The position numbers were made by a program, and so were the translations under genes. From Albibeggiatoa sp964388965 (GTDB lineage: Bacteria; Pseudomonadota; Gammaproteobacteria; Beggiatoales; Beggiatoaceae), in NCBI GenBank assembly GCA_964388965.1, contig CAYMCP010000019.1, forward strand, positions 1 through 46,853: a stretch of 46,853 nucleotides of DNA. The letters are read 5' to 3'. Positions 16,617 through 25,201 of this stretch are shown here, piece after piece (the stretch's first letter is position 1; every line of letters begins with the position of its first letter). The notes under the pieces are model-generated. The model had not been told where the DNA came from. It was given only the letters and a program-made list of their open reading frames with translations, and ran no database searches.

Positions 16617-17101
16617 TGAAATCTAAAGGTTTTACATTTATTGAATTGATGTCAGTAATTAGTATTATTGGAATTTTAGCGGCGGTTGCCGTACCCGCTT
16701 ACACTGATTATTTAAAACGCAGCAAAGTAGCTGAAGGCATTGTATTGTCTAATGCAGTGACGAAAAATATAGCGGATTTTTATGCTTATCGCGGTACATT
16801 TCCACAATCTAATGCAAGCTTAGATTTACCATCGCCAGAGATGCTACAAGGTGATTATGTTAAGCAAATTCAAATTGATAAGGGGGTTGTGAATGTACAA
16901 TTTTTCCCCGATGCGTTTTATCAAGACGAAGTTGATTATTGGTTAAGCATTCGCCCCGCATTAGTGAAAGATGCGCCCATTAATGGTGTGGTGAGTTGGA
17001 TTTGTGGTTACGCAGTCGCACCAGAGGCATTGCAAGTGATAGGCGATAATAAAACTTCTATCCCTCAAGATTTATTGCCAATGGTGTGTTGGAAAGATTA
17101 A
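16616..17101 (+). CDS. Type IV prepilin
   Basis: 161 residues. The start ATG overlaps the preceding stop by one base (TAATG), which indicates translational coupling; an upstream in-frame start at 16598 is inside the previous gene and less likely. Leader MKSKG, then FTFIELMSVISIIGILAAV with Glu5. AYTDYLKRSKVAEG is nearly identical to the previous pilin. WICG and LPMVC near the C-terminus mark the Cys pair. It is a paralog of its neighbours, so the cluster probably grew by tandem duplication. Confidence 0.88.
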   Translation: MKSKGFTFIELMSVISIIGILAAVAVPAYTDYLKRSKVAEGIVLSNAVTKNIADFYAYRGTFPQSNASLDLPSPEMLQGDYVKQIQIDKGVVNVQFFPDAFYQDEVDYWLSIRPALVKDAPINGVVSWICGYAVAPEALQVIGDNKTSIPQDLLPMVCWKD

Positions 17102-17146
17102 AAACTTTACATTCCGTATTCCAAACGATTTAGAAGGAACGTCAAC

Positions 17147-17638
17147 ATGTTAATCCAAAAACGTGGTTTTACTTTAATTGAATTAATGATTGTGGTTGCC
17201 ATTATTGGCATTTTGGGCACCATGGTTGTGCCGACTTATCAAGATTTTGTGGTTCGCAGTCAAATTGCTGAGGCGATGCAGCTTAGTGAAGGAGTAAAGC
17301 GCAATATCACGGAATTTTACAGTGAAAATAAACGTTTTCCGCAGGATAATGCAGAAGCTGGTGTACCACAAGCTGCACATTTAATTGGTAATTATGTTAC
17401 GGGTGTCAGTGTCGAACAGGGTGCGATTCACATTACTTTGGGTAATAGAATTAATGCACAAGTCAAAGGTAAAGTATTGAGTTTACAGCCCGCTGTGGTC
17501 ACTGCTAATGCAGAAAGTCCTATTTCATGGACCTGTGGTTACGCGCAAGCAGTGGAAGGTATGGCGGCGCAAGGTGCGAATAAAACGAATATACCCGCAC
17601 CTTATTTATTGTTATCTTGTCGTGAGTGGAAGGCGTAA
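17147..17638 (+). CDS. Type IV prepilin, most canonical of the cluster
   Basis: 163 residues. Leader MLIQKRG, then FTLIELMIVVAIIGILGTM, the classic N-methylated pilin start with Glu5. The Cys pair lies in WTCGYAQ and LLLSC. An AAGGAACG ribosome site precedes the ATG. A 45-base spacer before it is larger than others in the locus and could hold a separate promoter, as expected if this is the major subunit. A perfect GCAAAAC/GTTTTGC hairpin lies 36 bases after the stop. Confidence 0.9.
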   Translation: MLIQKRGFTLIELMIVVAIIGILGTMVVPTYQDFVVRSQIAEAMQLSEGVKRNITEFYSENKRFPQDNAEAGVPQAAHLIGNYVTGVSVEQGAIHITLGNRINAQVKGKVLSLQPAVVTANAESPISWTCGYAQAVEGMAAQGANKTNIPAPYLLLSCREWKA

Positions 17639-17673
17639 CACACTTCATAGAGTGTAAAATTTACTCTGCATCA

Positions 17674-17689
17674 GCAAAACAGGTTTTGC
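17674..17689 (+). terminator. Perfect palindrome after the pilin locus
   Basis: GCAAAACAGGTTTTGC: 7-bp arms with a 2-base centre, ending the pilin transcription unit. No T-tract follows, so it may be a weak terminator or an mRNA-end stabiliser. It adjoins the repeat copy at 17691-17797. Confidence 0.4.
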
Positions 17690-17690
17690 A

Positions 17691-17797
17691 CTCCTTCGTC
17701 TCAATGGTCTCCGTTGGGAAGCAGCAAGCAGAGCGTCCCGATTTATTGTGAGTTGCAAATATAGCGTAAAATTTTCATCTGAACTGCGTCACTTCTA
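17691..17797 (-). repeat. MITE-like repeat family, copy A (one end missing)
   Basis: The reverse complement begins TAGAAGTGACGCAGTTCAG and follows copies at 41436-41566 and 46700-46831 through ATTTTACGCTATATTTGCAA, ACAATAAATC and CCAACGGAGACCATTG. The end carrying AACTGCGTCACGCCTA is lost and replaced by unrelated sequence, so this copy is truncated. It fills the gap between the pilin locus and the hydrogenase protease gene. Confidence 0.8.
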
Positions 17798-17800
17798 AAT

Positions 17801-18298
17801 TTATGAATGATTATCGGATTCCGGGATTTTTTTCAATTTAATGCTGTATTGCGCCAATGTTTCAAGTACGTGTTGTACTAAAACAGGTATTTTTGCGGCG
17901 ACGGTCGGGGTTAATTCAGTATTCAATTCTAAATTTTCTGGCACCACGCCGAATAATAAAATTTTCTTTGGTGCTTTTGCAATCAAATCAGCGGCGGCTA
18001 ATACGTCAGCGATGCCAACTTGATGTGGCGATAATTTAGATGCAAAAAATCTAGGAATATCATCATCTTCCATTTTAATGACTGTACCAGCAGGCTTATC
18101 GCTAGCAACCGCGTCGAGCACAATCAACAAGTCAATATCAATAATGTGTCCTAATAATTCCATCCCCATCGTACCACCATCTAAAATAATAATATATTCT
18201 GGATAATCATAATGTTGGATTAAATATTCTGCTGCACGAACACCCACACCTTCATCGGTTAATAAAATATTACCTACGCCTAATATAACAATTTTCAT
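17801..18298 (-). CDS. NiFe-hydrogenase maturation endopeptidase (HyaD/HybD family)
   Basis: 165 residues from the ATG at 18298 (MKIVILGVGNILLTDEGVG), supported by GGAA seven bases upstream; four more residues are possible from 18310. Family motifs: GxGNxLxxDEGxG with the Ni-sensing Glu, LDGGTMG, VLDAVAS with Asp, and SPHQVG with His. These three acidic/His residues bind the nickel of the large-subunit precursor before its C-terminal peptide is cut. No hydrogenase structural gene lies in the window, so the target enzyme must be elsewhere. The gene is divergent from the GH57 gene. Confidence 0.9.
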   Translation of the reverse strand: MKIVILGVGNILLTDEGVGVRAAEYLIQHYDYPEYIIILDGGTMGMELLGHIIDIDLLIVLDAVASDKPAGTVIKMEDDDIPRFFASKLSPHQVGIADVLAAADLIAKAPKKILLFGVVPENLELNTELTPTVAAKIPVLVQHVLETLAQYSIKLKKIPESDNHS

Positions 18299-18401
18299 AA
18301 ATATTTCCATTTTTGGTATTTTGAACTGAATGTTACAGAAACATTAAGTTTATCAAGTAAAAATTAGTAAGTGAAAAGCAAAAATTCATATTACTAACCT
18401 T

Positions 18402-18428
18402 TTGACATGGTAGATGCTAGGTTATAAT
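18402..18428 (+). promoter_or_regulatory. Candidate promoter of the GH57-malQ unit
   Basis: Perfect TTGACA (18402-18407) and perfect TATAAT (18423-18428) are separated by 15 bases, shorter than the usual 17. GCTAG and GCTAGC copies flank the -10 box and could bind a regulator. It lies 43 bases before the GH57 start. Confidence 0.5.
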
Positions 18429-18470
18429 AAAAGCTAGCACAATAAATATAGTTAGCCAAAGGAATGATTC

Positions 18471-20159
18471 ATGCCTGACAAACTCAAAGTTGTCTTTTGC
18501 TGGCACATGCACCAACCGAATTATTATGATGCGGTCAAAGAAGCGTACCAATTGCCTTGGACATATCTACATGCAATTAAAGATTACATGGATATGGCTG
18601 TACATTTGGAAAAATATCCACAGGCAAAAGTTGTCGTCAATTTTGCGCCTACCCTACTCGAACAACTCGATGATTATGCAACGCAACTTGAAAATTACTT
18701 AACCCGAAGTAATCGCAAAAATCTAACTATTACCGACCCGCTCCTTAATGCGCTTGCCGCCGAAGCCTTGCCCTATGAACATAAAGCGCGAATCGAATTA
18801 ATTGAAAATTGTTTACGTGCTAATCAGGAACGTATTATTAATCGTTTTAAGCCTTATTTGCGTTTAACACAAATCGCAGAGTGGCTTAAAGAAAAACCAG
18901 AATTGGTTAATTATTTAGACCAGCAATATTTGACTGATATTTTAGTATGGTATCACTTGGGTTGGATGGGCGAAACAATACGACGTACTGATCCACGTAT
19001 CAAAAATTTAATGGATAAAGAACATCAGTATACACATGCTGATCGTCTACAGCTATTAGAGGTAATAAGTGAAATTATCAGCAGTATTATTCCGCGTTAC
19101 AAGGCGTTAGCTGATAAGGGTCAAATAGAATTATCTTTCACCCCGTATGCTCACCCCATCATACCCTTACTGCTTGAAACCAATTCAGCACGCGAGGCTG
19201 TGCCAGATATTCCTTTACCTCAGTTCTCAAACTATCCCGATGGCAAAAAACGTATTACATGGCATATTAAACAAGGTATCAAGGTATTTAAAAAATATTT
19301 TGACCGTGATCCTGTAGGCTGTTGGCCATCAGAAGGTAGTGTAAGCGAGGCAACTTTACATGCAATACAAGCGGATTCCAATGTACGTTGGGTTGCCACT
19401 GGTGAAAATGTATTGCGCAATAGCTTGATGAAAGCAGGACATGAAGGACATCCGCATCGTCCTTACAAATTGATTAACAATAATATCACTTGTTTTTTTC
19501 GTGATGATGGCTTATCGGATAATATTGGTTTTCAATATTCAAACTGGCATTCAGACGACGCGGTAAATAATCTAGTACACCATTTAGAAAATATTGCCCA
19601 TACAGCATCAACAACAGGCTCAACAGTGGTACCGATTATTTTAGATGGTGAAAATGCGTGGGAGTCGTACCATGAAAACGGTTTCTATTTCTTAGATGGT
19701 TTATACGACAAGCTTAGTCAAAATCCATACGTGGAAATGGCTACATTTAGCGAATGTTTAGATTTGCCAACTCAAGAATTACCCTGTTTGGTTGCCGGTA
19801 GTTGGGTATTTGGCACATTTACAACTTGGATTGGAAATAAAGACAAAAATCAAGCATGGGAAATGTTGTACGAAGCAAAACAGGTGTTTGATCAACATAT
19901 TGATAATCTTAAAGGTAAGCAGAAAATGCAAGCTGAACGACAATTAGCTGTTTGCGAAGGATCAGATTGGTGCTGGTGGTTTGGCGATTATAATCCTTCA
20001 GATTCTGTCAGTACATTTGATTTATTATATCGGCGACACTTGAGTAATTTATATCAGTATCTAAATCAACCGCCACCGGAATATTTACAAAATACGTTTT
20101 CTTATGGTGGTGGTAATCCTGCGATTGGAGGCACAATGCGCCCAGGTCAGGAGAATTAG
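18471..20159 (+). CDS. Glycoside hydrolase family 57 alpha-glucan enzyme
   Basis: 562 residues, no signal peptide, so cytoplasmic. GH57 motifs: HMHQP at 12-16, the catalytic nucleophile Glu in CWPSEGS (E288), and the DGENAWE motif at 392-398 with the probable acid/base Asp392. A C-terminal helical part includes WCWWFGDYN. Members act as alpha-amylase or 4-alpha-glucanotransferase on glycogen-like glucans. It ends two bases before malQ, with which it forms an operon for storage-glucan turnover. Substrate preference cannot be told from the sequence. Confidence 0.9.
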   Translation: MPDKLKVVFCWHMHQPNYYDAVKEAYQLPWTYLHAIKDYMDMAVHLEKYPQAKVVVNFAPTLLEQLDDYATQLENYLTRSNRKNLTITDPLLNALAAEALPYEHKARIELIENCLRANQERIINRFKPYLRLTQIAEWLKEKPELVNYLDQQYLTDILVWYHLGWMGETIRRTDPRIKNLMDKEHQYTHADRLQLLEVISEIISSIIPRYKALADKGQIELSFTPYAHPIIPLLLETNSAREAVPDIPLPQFSNYPDGKKRITWHIKQGIKVFKKYFDRDPVGCWPSEGSVSEATLHAIQADSNVRWVATGENVLRNSLMKAGHEGHPHRPYKLINNNITCFFRDDGLSDNIGFQYSNWHSDDAVNNLVHHLENIAHTASTTGSTVVPIILDGENAWESYHENGFYFLDGLYDKLSQNPYVEMATFSECLDLPTQELPCLVAGSWVFGTFTTWIGNKDKNQAWEMLYEAKQVFDQHIDNLKGKQKMQAERQLAVCEGSDWCWWFGDYNPSDSVSTFDLLYRRHLSNLYQYLNQPPPEYLQNTFSYGGGNPAIGGTMRPGQEN

Positions 20160-20161
20160 TC

Positions 20162-21646
20162 ATGCAAAATGGTGAATTACTCAGTATAAGGCGGGCAGGT
20201 ATTTTGTTGCATCCGACTTCATTACCACATACGATTGGCAATGGTGATTTGGGTGAACAAGCATTTTACTTTATTAACTTTCTCGTCAGTTGTGGCATTT
20301 CAGTATGGCAAATGCTCCCGCTCGGTCCGACGCACGATGATTTATCACCTTATCAAGCCCAGTCGGTTCACGCAATTAACCCTGTATTGATTAATTTAGA
20401 AAAGTTGATTGAAAAAAATTGGCTTGCTGTTGACCATAATCTACCTTACGAGCAAGATGAAGTTTCAATTAAATTATATCGTTTTAAACGCTTACATGAA
20501 GCATTCACAGGCTTTCAGCAATGTGCAACTGAAGCTGATAAACAAGCATTTGAGCAGTTTAAAACCCAACATGCAGCGTGGTTAGAAGATTACGCTTTAT
20601 ACCGTTTATTAAAATCATTACATAACAATGCAACTTGGACTCAGTGGCCTGCTAAATATCGAGATAGAAAAGCCGCCTCAATTAATGCGTTAAAACAGCA
20701 GTATGTAGATGAGATTACATTTTATTGTTTTGAGCAATTTATCGCTTTCGGTCAATGGCTAGCGATCAAGGAATATGCAAATCAAAAAGGTGTTTATTTG
20801 TTTGGCGATATGCCAATTTTTGTTGCGCATGACAGTGTAGATGTTTGGGCGAATCGCAAAAATTTCTTATTAGACAAAACAGGACAACCGAATGTAGTTG
20901 CAGGTGTACCGCCTGATTATTTTTCTGCTACTGGGCAGCTTTGGGGTAATCCGCATTATGATTGGGAGTATATGCTAAAAGATGGTTTTCAGTGGTGGTT
21001 AGACAGATTTCGTATTCAACAAGTATTGTTTGATGTTATTCGGATTGATCATTTTCGTGGTTTTGAAGCTTGTTGGACTGTGCCAGCGGATGAAAAAACA
21101 GCAATCAATGGTGAATGGGTGAAAGTACCGGGAATTGAATTATTTAAAGTTTTGCGCCAGCATATTAACTTACCACTCGTTGCGGAAGACTTAGGGGTTA
21201 TTACGGATGAGGTAACTGCATTGCGCGAACAATTTGGTCTACCCGGTATGAAGATTTTGCAATTTGCATTTGACGGCGGTGCAGCTAACCCATATCTGCC
21301 ACATTATCATGAACCTAATAGTGTTGTATACACAGGTACGCACGATAACAACACAACAGTAGGTTGGTTTGATGAATTGCCGCCTCGCGTACAGCAACAT
21401 GTTTGTTCTTACGTGCAGTGTGATCCGCATGATATACCTTGGGCACTGATTTCGAGTGCATTTGCTTCCGTAGCGCGTTTAGCGATCATTCCAATGCAAG
21501 ATATTTTAAGTTTAGATGCTGTACATCGCATGAATATTCCCGGTACAGCAGAAGGCAATTGGCGATGGCGTTTTGATTGGAATCAATTACCTGAAGGAGT
21601 GCATGAACGAGTTAAACAACTAGCACGATTTTTTGATCGAGTCTAA
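20162..21646 (+). CDS. malQ: 4-alpha-glucanotransferase (amylomaltase, GH77)
   Basis: 494 residues, a typical bacterial short MalQ. Catalytic residues visible: nucleophile D296 in RIDHFRG, acid/base E342 in VAEDLG and D395 in GTHDNNT. The 250s-type loop (PPDYFSATGQLWGNP) is present at ~250-264. It transfers maltooligosyl groups between alpha-1,4-glucans, feeding glycogen phosphorylase or building longer chains. The start is two bases after the GH57 stop, so the two enzymes are made from one mRNA. The stop is convergent with the ZorA-like gene, 19 bases apart. Confidence 0.96.
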   Translation: MQNGELLSIRRAGILLHPTSLPHTIGNGDLGEQAFYFINFLVSCGISVWQMLPLGPTHDDLSPYQAQSVHAINPVLINLEKLIEKNWLAVDHNLPYEQDEVSIKLYRFKRLHEAFTGFQQCATEADKQAFEQFKTQHAAWLEDYALYRLLKSLHNNATWTQWPAKYRDRKAASINALKQQYVDEITFYCFEQFIAFGQWLAIKEYANQKGVYLFGDMPIFVAHDSVDVWANRKNFLLDKTGQPNVVAGVPPDYFSATGQLWGNPHYDWEYMLKDGFQWWLDRFRIQQVLFDVIRIDHFRGFEACWTVPADEKTAINGEWVKVPGIELFKVLRQHINLPLVAEDLGVITDEVTALREQFGLPGMKILQFAFDGGAANPYLPHYHEPNSVVYTGTHDNNTTVGWFDELPPRVQQHVCSYVQCDPHDIPWALISSAFASVARLAIIPMQDILSLDAVHRMNIPGTAEGNWRWRFDWNQLPEGVHERVKQLARFFDRV

Positions 21647-21665
21647 ACTTACGCAAAAAGGGTGT

Positions 21666-23432
21666 TTACTTTGTTTTGTTTGTTTTATTCGTTTTATTGG
21701 CTAATTCTTCAATTGCCTCAACCAATTCGCTAATCATGCCACTCAAAGCATTGACTGATTGGCTTAAACTTTCATCTAACTGTGTGGTAAAATTTTCAAC
21801 CTGATCGCGGTAATTTTCTAAACCTACAGACAGCTCTTGAAACATTTTACCCACATCATTATCTACACCTTCAAAATGTTTTTGATATTTTTTCCATACT
21901 TTTTCAACTGTATTACTGCTTTCCATTAACGCATGGCTTGAATTCATCACAACATCAGTCAAATCTTCAACATGATTGGCTGCTTTGACTAATGCCGGTG
22001 TCGCAGTACGCAAACCGGATTCTGTTGTTTTTAAACCTTCACGTACACTATTTAACTGTTGTAACATTTTATCAATTGCCGGCAAAGTCTCGTGTACGAC
22101 ATGAATAATTTGCTCACGTATTTGTCCTAAACTGTGCGTAGTTTGCTGCATTTGTTTACCAAATTCCTCACTAGCGGAAGATAAAGTATCCGCAGTATGC
22201 TCCGCAGCATTAGTCAATTGACGTTGCAGAGACAAACTAGATGCGTCAATATTATCTTTTAACGCTTGCATGGAAACTAGAATATGTTGCATCGGTTCAG
22301 CTGCTTTTTGCATTTCCTCATTGGTTTCGCTATGGATTTGCCGAATAGATTGTGATAATTGCGCAATCAATTCAGCCGCGCCTGTAGCGAATCCTTGTTG
22401 TAAAATGCCGGAAGCATCTTGCATTTGTTGGGTAAATTCAACGCTGGAATGATTTAATTTATCGCCTAACGAAGCTAAAATATTTTCTAAACTATTGAGC
22501 GTCGTTGCCATTTGCTGCATTTCCTGACCTGCGGCACCTTGCAAACTTTGCGAAAATTGTTTAATCATACTTTGCAAAGCATCTTGATTCATATTAGTTA
22601 ATTTAGATTCTAAAGCTTCGATTGTGCCCGCTAAAGGCTGGATTGCTTCTAACAATTTTTCGCTGAATTCATCTTCTAGGGCGTGGGCAATCGAAACCGC
22701 TAACTCACTATTAAATCTGGATAACTGTTCCGTTTGTCGTTTCGATTCATCTGCTTGGTGTTTGGTTAATTGCTCTAACGTAATGAAATGTAAGCGTTCT
22801 TCTAAAGCGAGACAGAAGGCGTATAATTTTTCACCGAGTTGGTGTAAATGCGCTTTTTCGCGCCAAGAAAATATGATTGAAGACAACAAGCCTGCAACAG
22901 AGGTGATAAATTTAAAGGTTGCGGCGTGGAGTAATTCACTTAATGCAGCTTTGGCTTCGTCTACATTTTCTGCGGCGACCCCTTCACTCGCAAACCATAG
23001 TGCCGCAATCAGACCGATAAATGTAAAAAATAGTCCGATACCGACAAGAATATTAGGTACAGCTTGATATAAATTTAAATTGAGCTGCGGCGCAATGAGT
23101 GCAGATTGATTAAAATAAATATTGGGACGATTGGTGTAGTAGATGACATATTCATCATTTGAGGTCGGTAGAATTAAACCCTGTCTGAAAGCTGCCCATT
23201 GATGTGAAAAAAGCGGATATTGAGAAATATACTCATTAAATTCTTCATAGTATTGGACGAATTCATCATGCGGAATCGTATCAAGTTTAGTTTTAATGAC
23301 TTCAAGCTGGTTTAGAAATTCAGCAATTCTTAAACGTAAACTGATCCACACTCCAATACCCAGCCCAACAATACTAGCTGCTAGTAGCCAAGGTACAAAA
23401 CCATGATTAATTAAGCTGAAAAAGAAATCCAT
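21666..23432 (-). CDS. ZorA-like MotA/TolQ/ExbB-family protein with long coiled-coil tail
   Basis: 588 residues. Membrane helices at ~13-33, ~126-147 and ~172-190; the last two with FTFIGLIAAL and FKFITSVAGLLSSIIFSWREK fit the MotA/ZorA core. Residues ~200-580 are a continuous Gln/Leu/Thr-rich coiled coil, ending in NKT repeats. This architecture is that of ZorA, the proton-driven motor part of the Zorya anti-phage system, whose tail reaches into the cytoplasm. A ZorB (OmpA/MotB) partner and ZorC/ZorD or ZorE effectors are not nearby: malQ lies on one side and a GDT1-like gene on the other. It may be an orphan, pair in trans, or serve another role. It lacks a chemoreceptor signalling hairpin. 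Confidence 0.7.
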   Translation of the reverse strand: MDFFFSLINHGFVPWLLAASIVGLGIGVWISLRLRIAEFLNQLEVIKTKLDTIPHDEFVQYYEEFNEYISQYPLFSHQWAAFRQGLILPTSNDEYVIYYTNRPNIYFNQSALIAPQLNLNLYQAVPNILVGIGLFFTFIGLIAALWFASEGVAAENVDEAKAALSELLHAATFKFITSVAGLLSSIIFSWREKAHLHQLGEKLYAFCLALEERLHFITLEQLTKHQADESKRQTEQLSRFNSELAVSIAHALEDEFSEKLLEAIQPLAGTIEALESKLTNMNQDALQSMIKQFSQSLQGAAGQEMQQMATTLNSLENILASLGDKLNHSSVEFTQQMQDASGILQQGFATGAAELIAQLSQSIRQIHSETNEEMQKAAEPMQHILVSMQALKDNIDASSLSLQRQLTNAAEHTADTLSSASEEFGKQMQQTTHSLGQIREQIIHVVHETLPAIDKMLQQLNSVREGLKTTESGLRTATPALVKAANHVEDLTDVVMNSSHALMESSNTVEKVWKKYQKHFEGVDNDVGKMFQELSVGLENYRDQVENFTTQLDESLSQSVNALSGMISELVEAIEELANKTNKTNKTK

Positions 23433-23547
23433 AGCCTGACCTGTCTAATGAACAATGTTTTTAATAATCTAGTTTTCTACTCATTCAGCACAATTCAATA
23501 ATTCTGTACTTATCTACTTATAATATTATTGATTCAGATCGATATAT

Positions 23548-23820
23548 TTATGCTTTAACTAACGTCCAAACGCCTATGACAATAAAACCAATGCCTGCAA
23601 TGTAATGCAAATATTTTTCGCTAACGTACTGAGAAATCACGCCACCTGCAAGCACACCTAAACCAGAGGCAACAATCAACGCTAAAGAGGCACCAAAAAA
23701 TATTGTCCATTTGCTAACATCTTTATCGGCGGCAAATAACATTGTTGCTAATTGGGTTTTATCTCCTAATTCAGCGATAAATACGGCAACAAAAACAGTA
23801 AGTAATACTTTGTATTCCAT
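23548..23820 (-). CDS. UPF0016/GDT1-family transporter, single-repeat form
   Basis: 90 residues. The conserved motif ELGDKTQLAT (~17-26) defines the GDT1/TMEM165/MneA family of Mn2+/Ca2+:H+ antiporters. Full-length members have two such repeats (~190 residues); this one has a single repeat with three membrane helices and must dimerise to form a transporter. Single-repeat members are known in bacteria, so it need not be a fragment. It follows yciB by two bases and is probably co-transcribed. A role in manganese export is inferred from the family. Confidence 0.82.
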   Translation of the reverse strand: MEYKVLLTVFVAVFIAELGDKTQLATMLFAADKDVSKWTIFFGASLALIVASGLGVLAGGVISQYVSEKYLHYIAGIGFIVIGVWTLVKA

Positions 23821-23822
23821 CG

Positions 23823-24383
23823 TTATTCCTGACCATTGGTCACCGCATTATTTTCTTCAACGGTGTGCTGAGTTAAGTAAATACCTTGAATAATTACAAA
23901 TATAAAGGTTAATCCCATTAAACCAAATAATTTGAAATTTACCCAAACATCTGTACTAAAATTGAAAGCAACATAAAGATTCAGTAAACCAGAAAAGATA
24001 AAAAAGCCTACCCAGCTAAGATTGACTACTGTCCAGACGCTAGGTTTATCGACTTGGATATGCTGTTCCATTAAACGTTGAATCAGTGGTTTGTTTCCGA
24101 TCCACTGACTGCCTAAGAATACGATAGCAAATAGCCAATTAACAATAGAAGGCTTCCATTTAATAAAATTTTCATCGTGTAACAACAAAGTCGCGCCACC
24201 TAGCAGTAAAATTAATCCCAAAGTGACGAGTTGCATGGTTTCAAAACGTCTGTATTTGAGCCAAAATATAAGCACTTGCACGAATGAGGCGACAATTGCA
24301 ACCGCCGTCGCAACGAAAATGTCATACATCTTATATGCAATAAAAAAAAGTAAAATAGGAAAAAAATCGTATAAAAATTTCAT
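23823..24383 (-). CDS. yciB: Inner-membrane-spanning protein YciB (septation protein A)
   Basis: 186 residues. It starts MKFLYDFFPILLFFIAYK and has about five membrane helices, with KPSIVNWLFAIVFLGSQ and NLSWVGFFIFSGLLNLYVAF as typical YciB segments. YciB supports envelope integrity and septum formation, interacting with elongation and division proteins. Downstream by two bases is the small GDT1-like gene. Short spacing implies an operon that begins here. Confidence 0.93.
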   Translation of the reverse strand: MKFLYDFFPILLFFIAYKMYDIFVATAVAIVASFVQVLIFWLKYRRFETMQLVTLGLILLLGGATLLLHDENFIKWKPSIVNWLFAIVFLGSQWIGNKPLIQRLMEQHIQVDKPSVWTVVNLSWVGFFIFSGLLNLYVAFNFSTDVWVNFKLFGLMGLTFIFVIIQGIYLTQHTVEENNAVTNGQE

Positions 24384-24475
24384 ATTAGTTTCATCAATTT
24401 AGTGGACAATTATTAATTAGCAGTCATCAAAATAACAGTAATCATTTATTTGTATTTTAGATTTTTGATAAAAAT

Positions 24476-25201
24476 TCACGGATATTCTGGTAAATTTTGC
24501 ATCGTGTTTTCAATCCATTGTTCAGCTTGTTTGGTGATTTCTTGTGCTGTTTTGCCTTCGGTATCGATCACAGAGCCAACATGCACTTGAATTACGCCCG
24601 ACCGTTTAACAAAATCTTTCCGTCGCCAAAAGCTGCCAGCATTGTGCGCAACAGGAATGACAGGCACGTTTACCTCTGCTGCTAATAAACCACCGCTTGG
24701 TGTATAACGTCCTGCTTGTGTTGGTAATACTCGCGTACCTTCGGGAAAAATAACTATCCAATGTCCTGCTTCTAAACGCTGTTTGCCTTGTTCTACAATA
24801 TCACGTAAAGATTGGCGGATATTTTTTCGATCAATGGCAATAGGGTGTAGCGAACCTAATGCCCAGCCGTATATCGGAATGTTTAATAATTCTTTTTTTA
24901 ATACCCAAATATGTGGCGGAAAAATAGTTAAAAATGCAATAGTTTCCCATGCCGCTTGGTGTTTGCTGAATATAATAGCAGTTGGAATATTAGCAATATT
25001 TTCTAAGCCATGTACTTCATAACTTAAATTACAAGTTAATTTCAACCATTTCATGATAAAAATCGCCCAGAATTTAACGATTTTATAGCGGTAATAATAC
25101 GGTAATGGTAAAAACAAAAGCACTAAAGGAGAAAAAAACAGCACCGATAGATAAAAACCTATATAAAAAAATAAGGTTCGTATAGCTTGCATTTTAGTCA
25201 A
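24476..25201 (-). CDS. plsC: 1-acyl-sn-glycerol-3-phosphate acyltransferase (PlsC family)
   Basis: 241 residues with an N-terminal membrane helix (~10-32). Motif I is SKHQAAWET, an HX4E variant of the usual HX4D, as in some gammaproteobacterial PlsC paralogs. Motif III is FPEGTRV, and VPVIPVAHNAGSFW fits motif IV. It adds the second acyl chain to lysophosphatidate at the inner membrane. The gene overlaps gmhB by eight bases, so both are translated from one mRNA. The Glu variant means the exact substrate could differ from the main PlsC. Confidence 0.9.
   Translation of the reverse strand: MTKMQAIRTLFFYIGFYLSVLFFSPLVLLFLPLPYYYRYKIVKFWAIFIMKWLKLTCNLSYEVHGLENIANIPTAIIFSKHQAAWETIAFLTIFPPHIWVLKKELLNIPIYGWALGSLHPIAIDRKNIRQSLRDIVEQGKQRLEAGHWIVIFPEGTRVLPTQAGRYTPSGGLLAAEVNVPVIPVAHNAGSFWRRKDFVKRSGVIQVHVGSVIDTEGKTAQEITKQAEQWIENTMQNLPEYP

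Noticed and set aside
21666..23432. Methyl-accepting chemotaxis protein
   Set aside because: The coiled coil lacks the conserved signalling hairpin and a HAMP domain; the membrane part is MotA-like.
23548..23820. Truncated pseudogene of a full GDT1 transporter
   Set aside because: The frame is complete with its own start, motif and three helices, and single-repeat members exist as functional dimers.
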